This document shows, piece by piece, positions 17,567-26,254 of a stretch of 64,000 bases of DNA. The notes under the pieces are model-generated. The model had not been told where the DNA came from, ran no database searches, and was given only the letters and a program-made list of their open reading frames with translations. This stretch comes from DATCMU01 sp036563245. GTDB lineage: Bacteria; Pseudomonadota; Alphaproteobacteria; Rhizobiales; Devosiaceae. Numbering within the stretch: the stretch's first letter is position 1; each line of letters opens with the position of its first letter. The stretch lies in assembly GCA_036563245.1 (NCBI GenBank), contig DATCMU010000037.1:1-64000 (forward strand), in the 5' to 3' direction. A program made the translations under genes and the position numbers.

Positions 17567-18802
17567 ATGTCCAAACTTATTCGAGCCATGGTCTTTGGCC
17601 TGCTGGGGGCGTCGATTGCCCTTCCGGCCCTCGCCGAGGACCTCACTTTCTGGAACTGGCGGCCCGAGGATACCGCCGCCTACCAGAAGTTCTTCGCCGA
17701 CTTCCATGCACAGAACCCGGATATCAACATCAAGTTCCAGGGCTACGAGCCATCCAGCTATGCCACCGTCCTGTCGACGGCGCTGTCTGGCGGGCAGGGC
17801 CCGGACCTGATGATGGTTCGTGCCTATGGCGCGTTCGAGGCCATGGCCGCCCCGGGCTATCTGATGGACCTGACCGGCAAGGTGCCGGCGCTGGAGAACT
17901 TCCCCAAGACCGCGGTTGCGGCGGAGACCCTGCGCTCGGATGGCAAGGTCTACGCGGTGCCCTATGCGTCCCAGACCATCTTCGTGATGTACAACAAGGA
18001 CGTGTTCGACAAGTTCGGACTGAGCGAGCCCAAGACGTGGGATGAGTTGCTGGCCGATGCCAAGACCCTCAAGGACAACGGCATCATCCCGTTCGCCAAT
18101 GGTACGGCCACGGCATGGCAGAACGAGACGCTGACCTTCGGCCTTGGCTCATCGATCATGGGCAAGGGTTTCTATGACGACTTCATGGCCGGCAAGGCGA
18201 CCTTCGAGGATCCGCGCTTCGTGGAAGCCCTCAAGAGCCTGACCGAGGTGAAGGACTATCTGCCTGACGGCTTCACCGGCCTCGACTACCCGTCATCCCA
18301 GCAATTGTTCACCTCGGGCATGGCGGGCATGTTCGTGGGCGGATCCTTCGAGATCGCCGGCTTCCAGAAGGCCGCGCCGGACATGCATATCGGCGTGTTC
18401 GCCGCGCCGGCCAAGGCGGCAGGCGATCCGGCGCTGGTTTCGGTGTTCTATGACGGAGGCTTCGCGGCCAATGCCAAGACCGAGCACTCCGCGGCGGCGG
18501 TGAAGTTCCTGAACTGGGTTGCCAGCAAGGAGTTCGGCCAGGAATTCGCCAACGATCTGGGCAATGTCTCGGTCGTGCCGGGCGTCGAGTTCAAGTCGCC
18601 GCTTCTTGGCGAGGTTGCATCGCTCAACCAGCAGTCGATCCCCTACATGATGCTGGTCTATTTCCGCTATCAGGAGCCGAGCGGCTCGGTCCTCTTGCAG
18701 CAGCAGGTGCAAAAGATGATGGCGGGCGAGACGACGCCTGAGGAGGCCGCGGCCGAAATCACCAAGGGCATCGCAACCTATTACAAGCCCTTCCAGAAAT
18801 AG
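17567..18802 (+). CDS. Sugar ABC transporter periplasmic solute-binding protein
   Basis: The 411-residue family 1 binding protein has a Sec signal peptide (residues 1-23, cleavage after ALPALA) and mature start EDLTFWNW. Segments such as GQGPDLMMVRAYG and VYAVPYASQTIFVMYNKDVFDKFG are typical of CUT1 oligosaccharide binders. GGAGGTATC precedes ATG 17567. A strong hairpin after the stop probably keeps its mRNA more abundant than the permease part. The ligand is unknown; the downstream epimerase and kinase point to an N-acetylated amino sugar. Confidence 0.9.
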   Translation: MSKLIRAMVFGLLGASIALPALAEDLTFWNWRPEDTAAYQKFFADFHAQNPDINIKFQGYEPSSYATVLSTALSGGQGPDLMMVRAYGAFEAMAAPGYLMDLTGKVPALENFPKTAVAAETLRSDGKVYAVPYASQTIFVMYNKDVFDKFGLSEPKTWDELLADAKTLKDNGIIPFANGTATAWQNETLTFGLGSSIMGKGFYDDFMAGKATFEDPRFVEALKSLTEVKDYLPDGFTGLDYPSSQQLFTSGMAGMFVGGSFEIAGFQKAAPDMHIGVFAAPAKAAGDPALVSVFYDGGFAANAKTEHSAAAVKFLNWVASKEFGQEFANDLGNVSVVPGVEFKSPLLGEVASLNQQSIPYMMLVYFRYQEPSGSVLLQQQVQKMMAGETTPEEAAAEITKGIATYYKPFQK

Positions 18803-18812
18803 GCGCGAAGGA

Positions 18813-18846
18813 GGCAGGCGGCTTCGGCTGCCTGCCTTCGACCTTT
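18813..18846 (+). terminator. Intra-operon stem-loop after the binding-protein gene
   Basis: A 10-bp stem (GGCAGGCGGC / GCTGCCTGCC, one G-U pair) with a TTCG tetraloop at 18813-18836, with five T a few bases later. It lies between the binding-protein stop and the permease ribosome site. Such elements act as partial terminators or 3' protectors that raise binding-protein levels. Confidence 0.65.
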
Positions 18847-18865
18847 TTGCCGGACGGAGTGCAGG

Positions 18866-19783
18866 ATGACCGGATGGATCGACAAGCGGGCTCTCTGGAT
18901 CGCCTTCCTGGTCGCGCCCGCCTTCCTCATATTGCTCACCTTCGTGGTCTACCCGCTGGTCAATGCGCTGGCCTATGCGTTCTTTGACTGGCAGAGCACG
19001 GTTCGCGGTGACTTCGTCTTTCTCGACAATTTCCGCGACATCCTGTTCAAGGAGCCGTTCGCCACCTGGACGCGACAGGCCTTCACGCACAACGTGATCG
19101 TGTTCGTCTCGCTGATGGTCATCCAGAACGGCCTGGGCTTCCTTCTTGCCTATGCGCTCTGGCGCAACCTGCCGGGCGCGCGTTTCCATCGGATCGCCGT
19201 CTTCCTGCCGGTGGTGCTGTCCACCATCATCGTGGGCTTCCTGTGGAAGCTGTTCATGCATCCCCTCTTCGGCCTCGTGAACCAGACCCTGAGAGCCGTG
19301 GGCCTTGGCATGCTGGCCATGCCATGGCTGGGTGACAGCAAGACTGCGCTGGGCGCGCTCATCGTCACCAATGCGTGGCACTGGATCGGTTTCCCGACCC
19401 TGATCTTTCTTGCCGGAATGCAGCGCATTCCCGGCGAGATCATGGATGCCGCGCGCATGGATCGCGACAATGAATGGTCGATCATCACGCGCATCGTCTG
19501 GCCGCTGATAGCGCCAAGCGCGACGATCGTGTTCATCCTGACCTTCATCGGCTCGTTCAACTGGTTCGAGCTGCCCTACATCATGGCCGGCATCGACGGA
19601 TCGCCCTTCGGCAATACCGACGTCCTGGGCCTTTATTTCTATCGCATGGCCTTCGGCAACCAGAGCGCGGGCACCACCGATTTCGGGCACGGCAGCGCGC
19701 TGGCGGTGCTGACCTTCCTGTTCATCGCCGTGGTCGCAACCTTCTGGACCATACGGCTCAGACGGCGGGAGATCGAGATATGA
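18866..19783 (+). CDS. Sugar ABC transporter permease (MalF type)
   Basis: The 305-residue inner-membrane subunit has six predicted segments. The cytoplasmic EAA loop that docks the ATPase is seen as EIMDAARMDRDNEWSIITRIVWPLI. It pairs with the next permease. The stop overlaps the start of the next gene (ATGA). Confidence 0.92.
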   Translation: MTGWIDKRALWIAFLVAPAFLILLTFVVYPLVNALAYAFFDWQSTVRGDFVFLDNFRDILFKEPFATWTRQAFTHNVIVFVSLMVIQNGLGFLLAYALWRNLPGARFHRIAVFLPVVLSTIIVGFLWKLFMHPLFGLVNQTLRAVGLGMLAMPWLGDSKTALGALIVTNAWHWIGFPTLIFLAGMQRIPGEIMDAARMDRDNEWSIITRIVWPLIAPSATIVFILTFIGSFNWFELPYIMAGIDGSPFGNTDVLGLYFYRMAFGNQSAGTTDFGHGSALAVLTFLFIAVVATFWTIRLRRREIEI

Positions 19784-20649
19784 GCACGGTCACCGCCGGC
19801 CCGGCCCGTCGCGAGCGCGAATGGAGCTGGGGCACCCTGACCCAGGACGCCTTGCTGCAGATCGTCCTGATCGGCAACAGCTTCATCATGCTGTTCCCGA
19901 TCGTGATCATGATCTTCAACGGCTTCAAGTCGACCCAGCAGATTTTCAAGGAACCCTTCGGGATTCCCGATTTCACCCAGATCGGCAATTACGCGACGAT
20001 TGCCACGACCACCGGCTTTCCGCGCTACATGCTGAATTCCTTCATCGTGACCGGCAGTTCGATCCTGCTGATCCTGGTGTTCGGGACCATGGCGGCCTAT
20101 GCGATCGCGCGTTACCGGTTCCGCGGCTCCGCGATCATCCTGCTGTTCTTCATTTCCGGGCTGACCATACCGCTCAAGCTGGCGATCATTCCGCTGTTCC
20201 TTCTGATGCGCGACCTGCATCTGCTGGACAATCAGCTCGCGCTGATCTGCACCTACACGGCGATGGGCCTGCCCTCGACCGTGTTCATCATGACGGGGTT
20301 CATTCGTACCCTGCCGCGCGATCTCGAGGATGCGGCGCGCATGGACGGAGCCAGCGAGGCGCGGATCATGTGGTCGGTGATGCTGCCGCTGGCGCGTCCG
20401 GCCATGGTCATCGCCGGCATCCAGAACCTGGTGCCGATCTGGAACGACTTCTTCTTTCCCCTGGTCTTCATCCAGACCGATCATCTCAAGACCCTGCCGC
20501 AGGGCCTCACCTCGTTCATGGGCGAGTTCACCACCAATTGGGGCGTGCTGTTCGCCGGGCTCACGCTCGCGGCGGCGCCCATCACGCTGGTCTACATTGC
20601 CCTGTCGCGTCAGTTCATCAATGGCATGACGTCCGGGGCAGTCAAATGA
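19780..20649 (+). CDS. Sugar ABC transporter permease (MalG type)
   Basis: The second CUT1 permease, 289 residues, with six hydrophobic segments and an EAA loop DLEDAARMDGASEARIMWSVM. The start codon overlaps the previous stop by ATGA, and the stop overlaps nanE the same way, so the middle of the operon is translated as a coupled unit. Together with the ATPase and binding protein it makes a complete importer. Confidence 0.93.
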   Translation: MSTVTAGPARREREWSWGTLTQDALLQIVLIGNSFIMLFPIVIMIFNGFKSTQQIFKEPFGIPDFTQIGNYATIATTTGFPRYMLNSFIVTGSSILLILVFGTMAAYAIARYRFRGSAIILLFFISGLTIPLKLAIIPLFLLMRDLHLLDNQLALICTYTAMGLPSTVFIMTGFIRTLPRDLEDAARMDGASEARIMWSVMLPLARPAMVIAGIQNLVPIWNDFFFPLVFIQTDHLKTLPQGLTSFMGEFTTNWGVLFAGLTLAAAPITLVYIALSRQFINGMTSGAVK

Positions 20650-21314
20650 GCGGTGCCATTCCCCATGGCTCGCTGGTGGTGTCGTGCCAGGCCCGCGCCG
20701 ACAATCCACTGCATGGACCCTTGTTCATGGGGGCAATGGCCCGCGCTGCGGCGCAGGGCGGGGCCGGGGCGATCCGGGCCAACGGGCCGGATGATATCCG
20801 GGCCGTCAAACAGGCCGGCCTGCCGGTTATCGGGATCAACAAGGTCTTTTCGGACGACCCCGTCTATATCACGCCATCCTTTGCAGCGGCGGAGGCTGTC
20901 GCCTCCGCGGGTGCGGACATCATCGCGCTCGATTGCACGGCACGGCCCCGGCGCGGCGAGAACTGGGCAGACATCGTCAGGCGCATTGTCGAGGATCTGG
21001 GCCTGCCGGTCTTTGCCGATATCTCGACCTATGACGAAGCTCGCGCCGCCGAGCAGGCTGGCGCCAGCTATGTCGGCACCACGCTTTCGGGCTACACGGG
21101 CGGGCCGGTGCCCACCGGACCCGATCTAGATCTGGTCGCACTGCTTTCGGGGGCATGCAGCGTTCCCGTCGTGGCCGAGGGGCGCTACAACACGCCCGAC
21201 CTGGCAAGACAGGCGCTTGAGGCGGGCGCTCACGCGGTGGTCGTTGGCACGATGATCACCAATCCGCGTGAAATCACCAGATCGTTCGCGCGGGCTGTGG
21301 CGGACCAGTCATGA
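20646..21314 (+). CDS. nanE: Putative N-acetylmannosamine-6-phosphate 2-epimerase
   Basis: A TIM-barrel epimerase converting ManNAc-6-P to GlcNAc-6-P. The 222-residue protein keeps the catalytic Lys66 (GINKVFSDDPVYITP) and the Glu in AEGRYNTP (Glu178), as well as GTTLSGYT at 144-151. It lies between the importer and a sugar kinase, so the imported sugar is probably ManNAc or something converted to it. No NanA lyase or NagA/NagB is in the window, so the pathway must be completed elsewhere. Confidence 0.88.
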   Translation: MSGAIPHGSLVVSCQARADNPLHGPLFMGAMARAAAQGGAGAIRANGPDDIRAVKQAGLPVIGINKVFSDDPVYITPSFAAAEAVASAGADIIALDCTARPRRGENWADIVRRIVEDLGLPVFADISTYDEARAAEQAGASYVGTTLSGYTGGPVPTGPDLDLVALLSGACSVPVVAEGRYNTPDLARQALEAGAHAVVVGTMITNPREITRSFARAVADQS

Positions 21315-22240
21315 CCGGCTACCTCGGTATCGACATGGGCGGCACCACGACGCGCTGGGCGCTGGTCGATGCGAGCGGGGCCGAGTTGGCGCGCGGCCAT
21401 GCACGAGGCGCCAACGGGCACCTGTTTGCCGAGGCGTCTCGCCGGCAATTCGAAAGCGCGGTTTCCGAAATTGGTGCCGCGGTTTCCGGTTACACTGTTG
21501 CAGGGGTCGAGGCCGGCGTGACCGGTATCGGCCGCGAAAGTGCGATACTTGCGGTCAGGATCATCGCCGGCGCAACGCGGGCCGATGCAACCCGTATCTG
21601 CATCCGCGACGATATCGAGGAAGCCCATCGGCTGATATTTCCCGCGGGCGGCGGGCATCTGATTGCGGCGGGCAGCGGCTCGATCGGGGTGCATGTGGAT
21701 CGCAATGGCGATGTCGTGCGTGTCGGTGGGCGTGGCATGTTGATCGACGATGCCGGTTCGGGCGTGTGGATTGCGCTGCGGGCCATCGACATGGTTTTTC
21801 GCGAGATCGACCTCTACGGCCGTCCTGAGGAGAGCGCCATTCTCGGCCGCCATCTGTTCAAGGCCATCGGATCTGAGACATGGGACGGCGTTCGCGCCTT
21901 TGTCTATGGCAGCGAACGCGGGCGTATCGGAGAGCTTGCCCAGGCGGTTGGCGAAGCGGCAGAGGCCGGATGCCCGCAAGCCATGGGCCTTCTCGGCCAG
22001 GCAGGCGCGGAACTGGCCCGGCTGGCCAGGGCCCTGATTGCGCGCTGCGGGCCTGCGCCCGTTGCCATAGTCGGAAGGGTTCCGGCCATCTCACCGATCA
22101 TCGCGATGCGCATTGGCGATGAGATGCCGGGGGTCGATATCGATTATCCCAGCATCGACCTGGCGCTGGAGGCGGCCCGCCAGGCCGCGAGAAATGGGCT
22201 GGTTCCGGCCGCGCCGCAGGGAACCCAAGACCATGGCTGA
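21311..22240 (+). CDS. BadF/BadG-family amino-sugar kinase
   Basis: A 309-residue ASKHA-fold kinase of the BadF/BcrA group, which includes eukaryotic-type N-acetylglucosamine kinase. The phosphate loop GIDMGGTTTR is at 6-15, the second nucleotide motif LIAAGSGSIGVH lies near residue 120, and MLIDDAGSGVWIAL forms the adenosine part. It probably phosphorylates GlcNAc or ManNAc at O6 after import. It overlaps nanE by ATGA. It is not of the ROK type, since the ROK zinc-site cysteines are absent. Confidence 0.82.
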   Translation: MTGYLGIDMGGTTTRWALVDASGAELARGHARGANGHLFAEASRRQFESAVSEIGAAVSGYTVAGVEAGVTGIGRESAILAVRIIAGATRADATRICIRDDIEEAHRLIFPAGGGHLIAAGSGSIGVHVDRNGDVVRVGGRGMLIDDAGSGVWIALRAIDMVFREIDLYGRPEESAILGRHLFKAIGSETWDGVRAFVYGSERGRIGELAQAVGEAAEAGCPQAMGLLGQAGAELARLARALIARCGPAPVAIVGRVPAISPIIAMRIGDEMPGVDIDYPSIDLALEAARQAARNGLVPAAPQGTQDHG

Positions 22241-22328
22241 AAACCAGGTGGGAGCGAATCCGCGCCATCGCGAGATGGATGGCCAGCCGTTTTGGCGGGC
22301 GGCGCTGGACGGCGAGGACAAAAGGTGA
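22233..22328 (+). CDS. Small ORF (31 aa) wedged between kinase and GntR genes
   Basis: ATG 22233 overlaps the kinase stop by 8 nt and its TGA overlaps the GntR GTG as GTGA. This is the junction style of the real genes of this operon. The peptide is hydrophilic (REMDGQPFWRAALDGEDKR at the end) and faintly recalls the N-terminus of SIS-domain sugar-isomerase proteins, so it may be a deletion remnant or a coupling leader. No function is assigned. Confidence 0.25.
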   Translation: MAENQVGANPRHREMDGQPFWRAALDGEDKR

Positions 22329-23092
22329 GCCAACAGATGTCGGCACAATCCTGGATGACTGCGGCAATGGAGAGCCGGGGGCCGTTCTATTTGCAGTTAT
22401 GCGAACGCGTCCGTAGCGCAATTGCCGCGGGTGAACTCAAGGCGGGCAGTCCGCTGCCATCGGAGCGGGACCTGTCGGTCGCGTTCGATGTGTCGCGCAC
22501 CACCGTTCGCAAGGCGCTGGCGGTGCTGGCCGAGGAAGGGTTCCTCGAACAGCGGCACGGATCGGGTACCTACGTCAAGCAGCGTCTGGAGACGAACCTG
22601 CGCAGCCTTCGCAGCTTCTCCCAGGAGATGCTTTCGCGCGGGCTTGCGCCATCGTCGGAGGTCGTGGCCAAGGTCGTCGCCCATGCGACGCCTGAGGAAA
22701 TTCTCGCCCTCAACATATCCCTGGGTACACGGGTCCTGCGTTTCGACCGTATCCGCAATGCTGATGGCGTGCCCATGGCGGTGGAGCGGGTGGTCATGGA
22801 CCTGCGGTTCATCGGTAACCCCGACAATATCGGCAATTCCCTCTACGAGACCCTGCGACGGCGGGGCTTCGCGCCGGTTCGTGCCATTCAGCGGATGCGC
22901 GCGGGAGCGGTCAATTCGGTGGATGCCAGTCTCCTGGGGTTGAAGGAGGGAACGCCTGTGCTGCTCCTGGAGCGCCGAAGCTATCTGGCTGACGGCACGG
23001 TTGTGGAGCAAACCCGTTCGACCTATCGCGGGGACGCCTATGAATTCGTCGCCGAGTTGCACACCCCGGAGGAACTGGGCGGCAACGACTGA
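22325..23092 (+). CDS. GntR/HutC-family regulator with UTRA domain
   Basis: The 255-residue regulator has an N-terminal winged helix (about residues 20-88; SPLPSERDLSVAFDVSRTTVRKAL) and a C-terminal UTRA ligand domain (about 100-245). Relatives such as NagR sense amino-sugar phosphates. As last gene of the import operon it most likely controls the operon through sites near 16342-16374 and is released by GlcNAc-6-P or a similar compound. GTG 22325 is chosen for the GTGA overlap and GAGGAC upstream; ATG 22337 with AAGGTGAG is the alternative. Confidence 0.88.
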   Translation: MSQQMSAQSWMTAAMESRGPFYLQLCERVRSAIAAGELKAGSPLPSERDLSVAFDVSRTTVRKALAVLAEEGFLEQRHGSGTYVKQRLETNLRSLRSFSQEMLSRGLAPSSEVVAKVVAHATPEEILALNISLGTRVLRFDRIRNADGVPMAVERVVMDLRFIGNPDNIGNSLYETLRRRGFAPVRAIQRMRAGAVNSVDASLLGLKEGTPVLLLERRSYLADGTVVEQTRSTYRGDAYEFVAELHTPEELGGND

Positions 23093-23137
23093 CCGCGATC
23101 GGACGGCAACGGCGCGCGCCGGCCGGTCCTGGTTGGT

Positions 23138-23545
23138 TCAATGGGGCGGCCGCGCCGGCTCGTTGCCGGAGATTTCCTCGAGGATGGGGCAGTCCGGCCG
23201 GTCATCGCCGTGGCAGTTGTGAACCAGGTGTTGCAGCGTTCGCCGCAATGCGGTGAGTTCGACCAGCTTGCGGTCGATTTCGATCAGCCGCGCCTCCGCC
23301 ATGCGCTTGACGTCGGCGCTGGCGCGGTTCCTGTCCTGGTAAAGCCCGAGCAATTGCCGGCACTCCTCCACCGAGAAGCCCAGGCTGCGCGCCCGGTGCA
23401 GGAACCGCAAGGTATGCACGTGGTTGTCGGAATAGTCGCGATAGCCGTTGTCCGCCCGATCCGGCGCGATCAGCCCGATGTCCTCGTAATACCTGATCGT
23501 CTTGGCGGGCAGCCCCGTGTGGCGTGAAGCGGTGCCGATGTTCAT
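23138..23545 (-). CDS. cueR: Cu(I)-responsive MerR-family regulator CueR
   Basis: A copper sensor that untwists promoters with over-long spacers. The 135-residue product has the MerR winged helix (KTIRYYEDIGLI), the dimer helix, the monovalent-metal Ser76 and the two Cu(I) ligands Cys111 and Cys119 (NCHGDDRPDCP), each one position before those of E. coli CueR. ATG 23545 gives the canonical N-terminus MNIGTASRHTGL; the frame is open upstream but unlike the family. It follows copA by 72 nt on the same strand and is probably autoregulated through the copA promoter. Confidence 0.95.
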   Translation of the reverse strand: MNIGTASRHTGLPAKTIRYYEDIGLIAPDRADNGYRDYSDNHVHTLRFLHRARSLGFSVEECRQLLGLYQDRNRASADVKRMAEARLIEIDRKLVELTALRRTLQHLVHNCHGDDRPDCPILEEISGNEPARPPH

Positions 23546-23617
23546 TGCATGATCCTGGTCATTGAATTGCCACATGTTCGGACCGGAAGGCCGGTACCCA
23601 TTGTTCCCGAGCATGCC

Positions 23618-26101
23618 CTAGAGCTTGAGACCCCTCAGGCGCAGCGCATTGGAAATCACCGAAACAGAGGACAGGCTCATCGCCGCGGCCGCGATCATCG
23701 GAGACAGGAGCGCGCCAAAGAAGGGGTAAAGGATGCCCGCTGCGACCGGAACGCCGATCGTGTTGTAGGCAAAGGCAAAGAACAGGTTCTGCCGGATATT
23801 GGCAATCGTGGCCCGCGCCAGCTTGCGTGCCCTGACGATGCCGCTGAGGTCGCCGCGCAGAAGGGTGATGCCAGCGCTCTGCATGGCGACATCGGCACCG
23901 GTTCCCATGGCGATCCCGACGTCTGCCGCCGCGAGGGCCGGGGCGTCGTTCACCCCGTCTCCCGCCATGGCGACGATGGCGCCGCGCTCATGCAGCTCGT
24001 CGACCAGCTTCTGCTTGTCTTCAGGCAGTATCCCGGCACGGATCTCGTCAATGCCAAGCCGGCCCGCCACGGCGCGGGCGGTGCGCTCGGTGTCGCCGGT
24101 TGCCATGATGATGCGCAAACCCTCCGCGTGCAGCGCCTTGATGGCCTCGGCCGCGTTGGGCTTGACCGGATCGGCGACCGCGACGAGGCCGGCAGGCTGG
24201 CCGTCGATGGCGAGGAACATAACCGTCTTCCCCTCGGCTGCGAGCGCATCGACCTTGGACATCAGGGGCGCTGGGTCGATTCCGGCTGCGCGGAGCATGG
24301 CTGCATTGCCGAGCACCAGTGATCTTGCCCCAGCGCGTCCGCTGACCCCCTTGCCCGTTTCGGCCTGGAAATCGGTGACCTCGGGGAGTTCAAGCCCCCG
24401 CGACCTGGCGGCCGAAACGATCGCTTCGGCCAGCGGATGTTCGGAGGCGCGTTCCAGCCCGGCGGCCAGTCCCAGGATCTGGTCGTCGTCAAGCCCGGCC
24501 TGCGCCTCGATATCGGTCAATTCCGGCTTGCCAAGGGTGAGGGTACCCGTCTTGTCCACGATCAGGGTGTCGACACTGGCAAAGCGCTCGAGAGCCTTGG
24601 CGTCCTTGATCAGCACCCCCGCCTGGGCGCCGCGTCCCGTCGCCGTCATGATCGACATGGGGGTGGCAAGGCCGAGCGCACAGGGGCAGGCGATGATGAG
24701 CACCGAGACTGCGGCGATGGTCGCATAGACCATGCTGGGCTGGGGCCCGATCAGCGCCCAGACCACGAATGCCAGCACGGCAACAGCAACGACGGTGGGC
24801 ACGAACCAGGCCGACACGCGATCGGCCAGCGCCTGGATGGGTGCGCGGGAGCGCTGTGCCTTGGCGACCATTTCCACGATCTGGGAGAGCATGGTTTCGG
24901 CGCCCACCCTTTCGGCGCGCATGACCAGGGTGCCCCTGGCGTTGAGCGTGCCGCCGGTGATCTGGTCGCCAACCGATTTTTCAATGGGCATGGATTCGCC
25001 GGTGAGCATCGATTCATCGACCGAGGAGCGGCCCTCGACCACTTCGCCGTCCACGGGCACGCTCTCGCCGGGCCGGATGCGCAGCCGGTCTCCGGTCTTC
25101 ACCTGGTCGAGGGGAATATCGGTCTCGCTGCCATCTGGGCCAAGGCGGCGGGCGGTGCGCGGGGCGAGATCGAGCAGGGCGCGTATCGCCGATCCGGTGC
25201 GCTCGCGGGCCTTGAGTTCGAGGACCTGGCCCAGAAAGACCAGCGCAACGATCACCGCGGCGGCTTCGAAATAGACGGGCACCACGCCGGACGCGTTGCG
25301 GAATGCGGGTGGAAACGCGAAGGGTACGAGCGTCGCCACGACGCTGAATCCGAAGGCCGCGCCGACGCCGAGCGAGATCAGCGTCCACATGTTCGGACTG
25401 CGGTTGAGCACGGATTGCCAGCCGCGCCGGAAGAAGGGAATCGCGGCCCAGACGACGACAGGGGTCGCAAGAACAAGCTCGATCCACACCGAAAGCCGCT
25501 CACCCAGCCATTCGCGGAACGGCAATCCGATCATCGAACCCATGGTCAGCAGCAGCAGCGGAGCGGCGCAGGCAACCGATATCCAGAACCGGCGCGTGAA
25601 GTCGACCAGTTCGGGATTGGGCCCTTCATCTGCAGAAGGCACGCCCATCGGCTCGAGCGCCATGCCGCAGATCGGGCAGTCGCCGGGGCCGTCGTTGACG
25701 ATCTCGGGATGCATGGGACAGGTATATTTCGTCCCTTTTGGCATGGGCGCCGGGGCAGGAATGCCACTGAGGTAGGTCTCGGGATTGGCCTCGAACTTCG
25801 TCTTGCAGCCTGCCGAGCAGAAATAGAATTTCTGTCCATCGTGCTTGTGGAAATGACGGGCCGAGGCGCGGTCCACATCCATGCCACACACCGGATCCTT
25901 CGCCGTCAGGTAGGCCTGGGGGTCGGCCTCGAACTTGGTCCGGCATCCGTTGCAGCAAAAATGGAAGGTGCGCCCTTCGAACTCGAAACTGGGCTTGCCC
26001 GCCGCCGGATCGACCGTCATCCCGCATACGGGATCGCGGACGACATGGCCGTGATCGCCCGAGTCATGGGTGTGGGCGTGGTGATCGTGTGTGTGTTGCA
26101 C
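23618..26101 (-). CDS. copA: Cu(I)-exporting P1B-type ATPase with N-terminal YHS domains
   Basis: An inner-membrane pump that expels Cu(I). The 827-residue product has, in order, a His-rich leader, two YHS domains (VRDPVCGMTVD, KDPVCGMDVD), a heavy-metal-binding YTCPMHPEI...CPICGM motif, the transmembrane block, TGES, the CPC metal site (IIACPCALGLATP), DKTGTLT with the phosphorylated Asp, and GDGVNDAPAL. Classic HMA CxxC domains are absent, replaced by the YHS pair. GTG 26101 is chosen because the CueR promoter ends near 26140; the frame opens up to 26206, but that lies upstream of the expected transcription start. Confidence 0.94.
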   Translation of the reverse strand: MQHTHDHHAHTHDSGDHGHVVRDPVCGMTVDPAAGKPSFEFEGRTFHFCCNGCRTKFEADPQAYLTAKDPVCGMDVDRASARHFHKHDGQKFYFCSAGCKTKFEANPETYLSGIPAPAPMPKGTKYTCPMHPEIVNDGPGDCPICGMALEPMGVPSADEGPNPELVDFTRRFWISVACAAPLLLLTMGSMIGLPFREWLGERLSVWIELVLATPVVVWAAIPFFRRGWQSVLNRSPNMWTLISLGVGAAFGFSVVATLVPFAFPPAFRNASGVVPVYFEAAAVIVALVFLGQVLELKARERTGSAIRALLDLAPRTARRLGPDGSETDIPLDQVKTGDRLRIRPGESVPVDGEVVEGRSSVDESMLTGESMPIEKSVGDQITGGTLNARGTLVMRAERVGAETMLSQIVEMVAKAQRSRAPIQALADRVSAWFVPTVVAVAVLAFVVWALIGPQPSMVYATIAAVSVLIIACPCALGLATPMSIMTATGRGAQAGVLIKDAKALERFASVDTLIVDKTGTLTLGKPELTDIEAQAGLDDDQILGLAAGLERASEHPLAEAIVSAARSRGLELPEVTDFQAETGKGVSGRAGARSLVLGNAAMLRAAGIDPAPLMSKVDALAAEGKTVMFLAIDGQPAGLVAVADPVKPNAAEAIKALHAEGLRIIMATGDTERTARAVAGRLGIDEIRAGILPEDKQKLVDELHERGAIVAMAGDGVNDAPALAAADVGIAMGTGADVAMQSAGITLLRGDLSGIVRARKLARATIANIRQNLFFAFAYNTIGVPVAAGILYPFFGALLSPMIAAAAMSLSSVSVISNALRLRGLKL

Positions 26102-26139
26102 GGGTTGGCCTCGCTGGCTGGATTGCGTCGATATAGGGC

Positions 26140-26170
26140 ACCCTAAAGGTTCCAGCAACTGGAAGGTCAA
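26140..26170 (-). promoter_or_regulatory. CueR-type promoter of copA
   Basis: TTGACC (26165-26170) and TAGGGT (26140-26145) are separated by 19 bp. The spacer carries the CueR dyad CCTTCCAG-TTG-CTGGAACC. The over-long spacer plus central dyad is the hallmark of MerR-family promoters and matches the adjacent cueR gene. Confidence 0.92.
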
Positions 26171-26254
26171 GAGAGAAATCTGCCGATCCGGAAATGGGCA
26201 GGACACCCAGGACCGGCGCCGGACGTATGGCCGGTCCTGCAGGTCGTGGGGGTG

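Noticed and set aside
23549..26146. Plus-strand frames of 257-569 codons antisense to copA
   Set aside because: Shadows of the copper ATPase; composition is His/Arg/Gly rich without a domain.
26102..26206. N-terminal extension of CopA to the GTG at 26206
   Set aside because: It lies upstream of the predicted transcription start of the CueR promoter.
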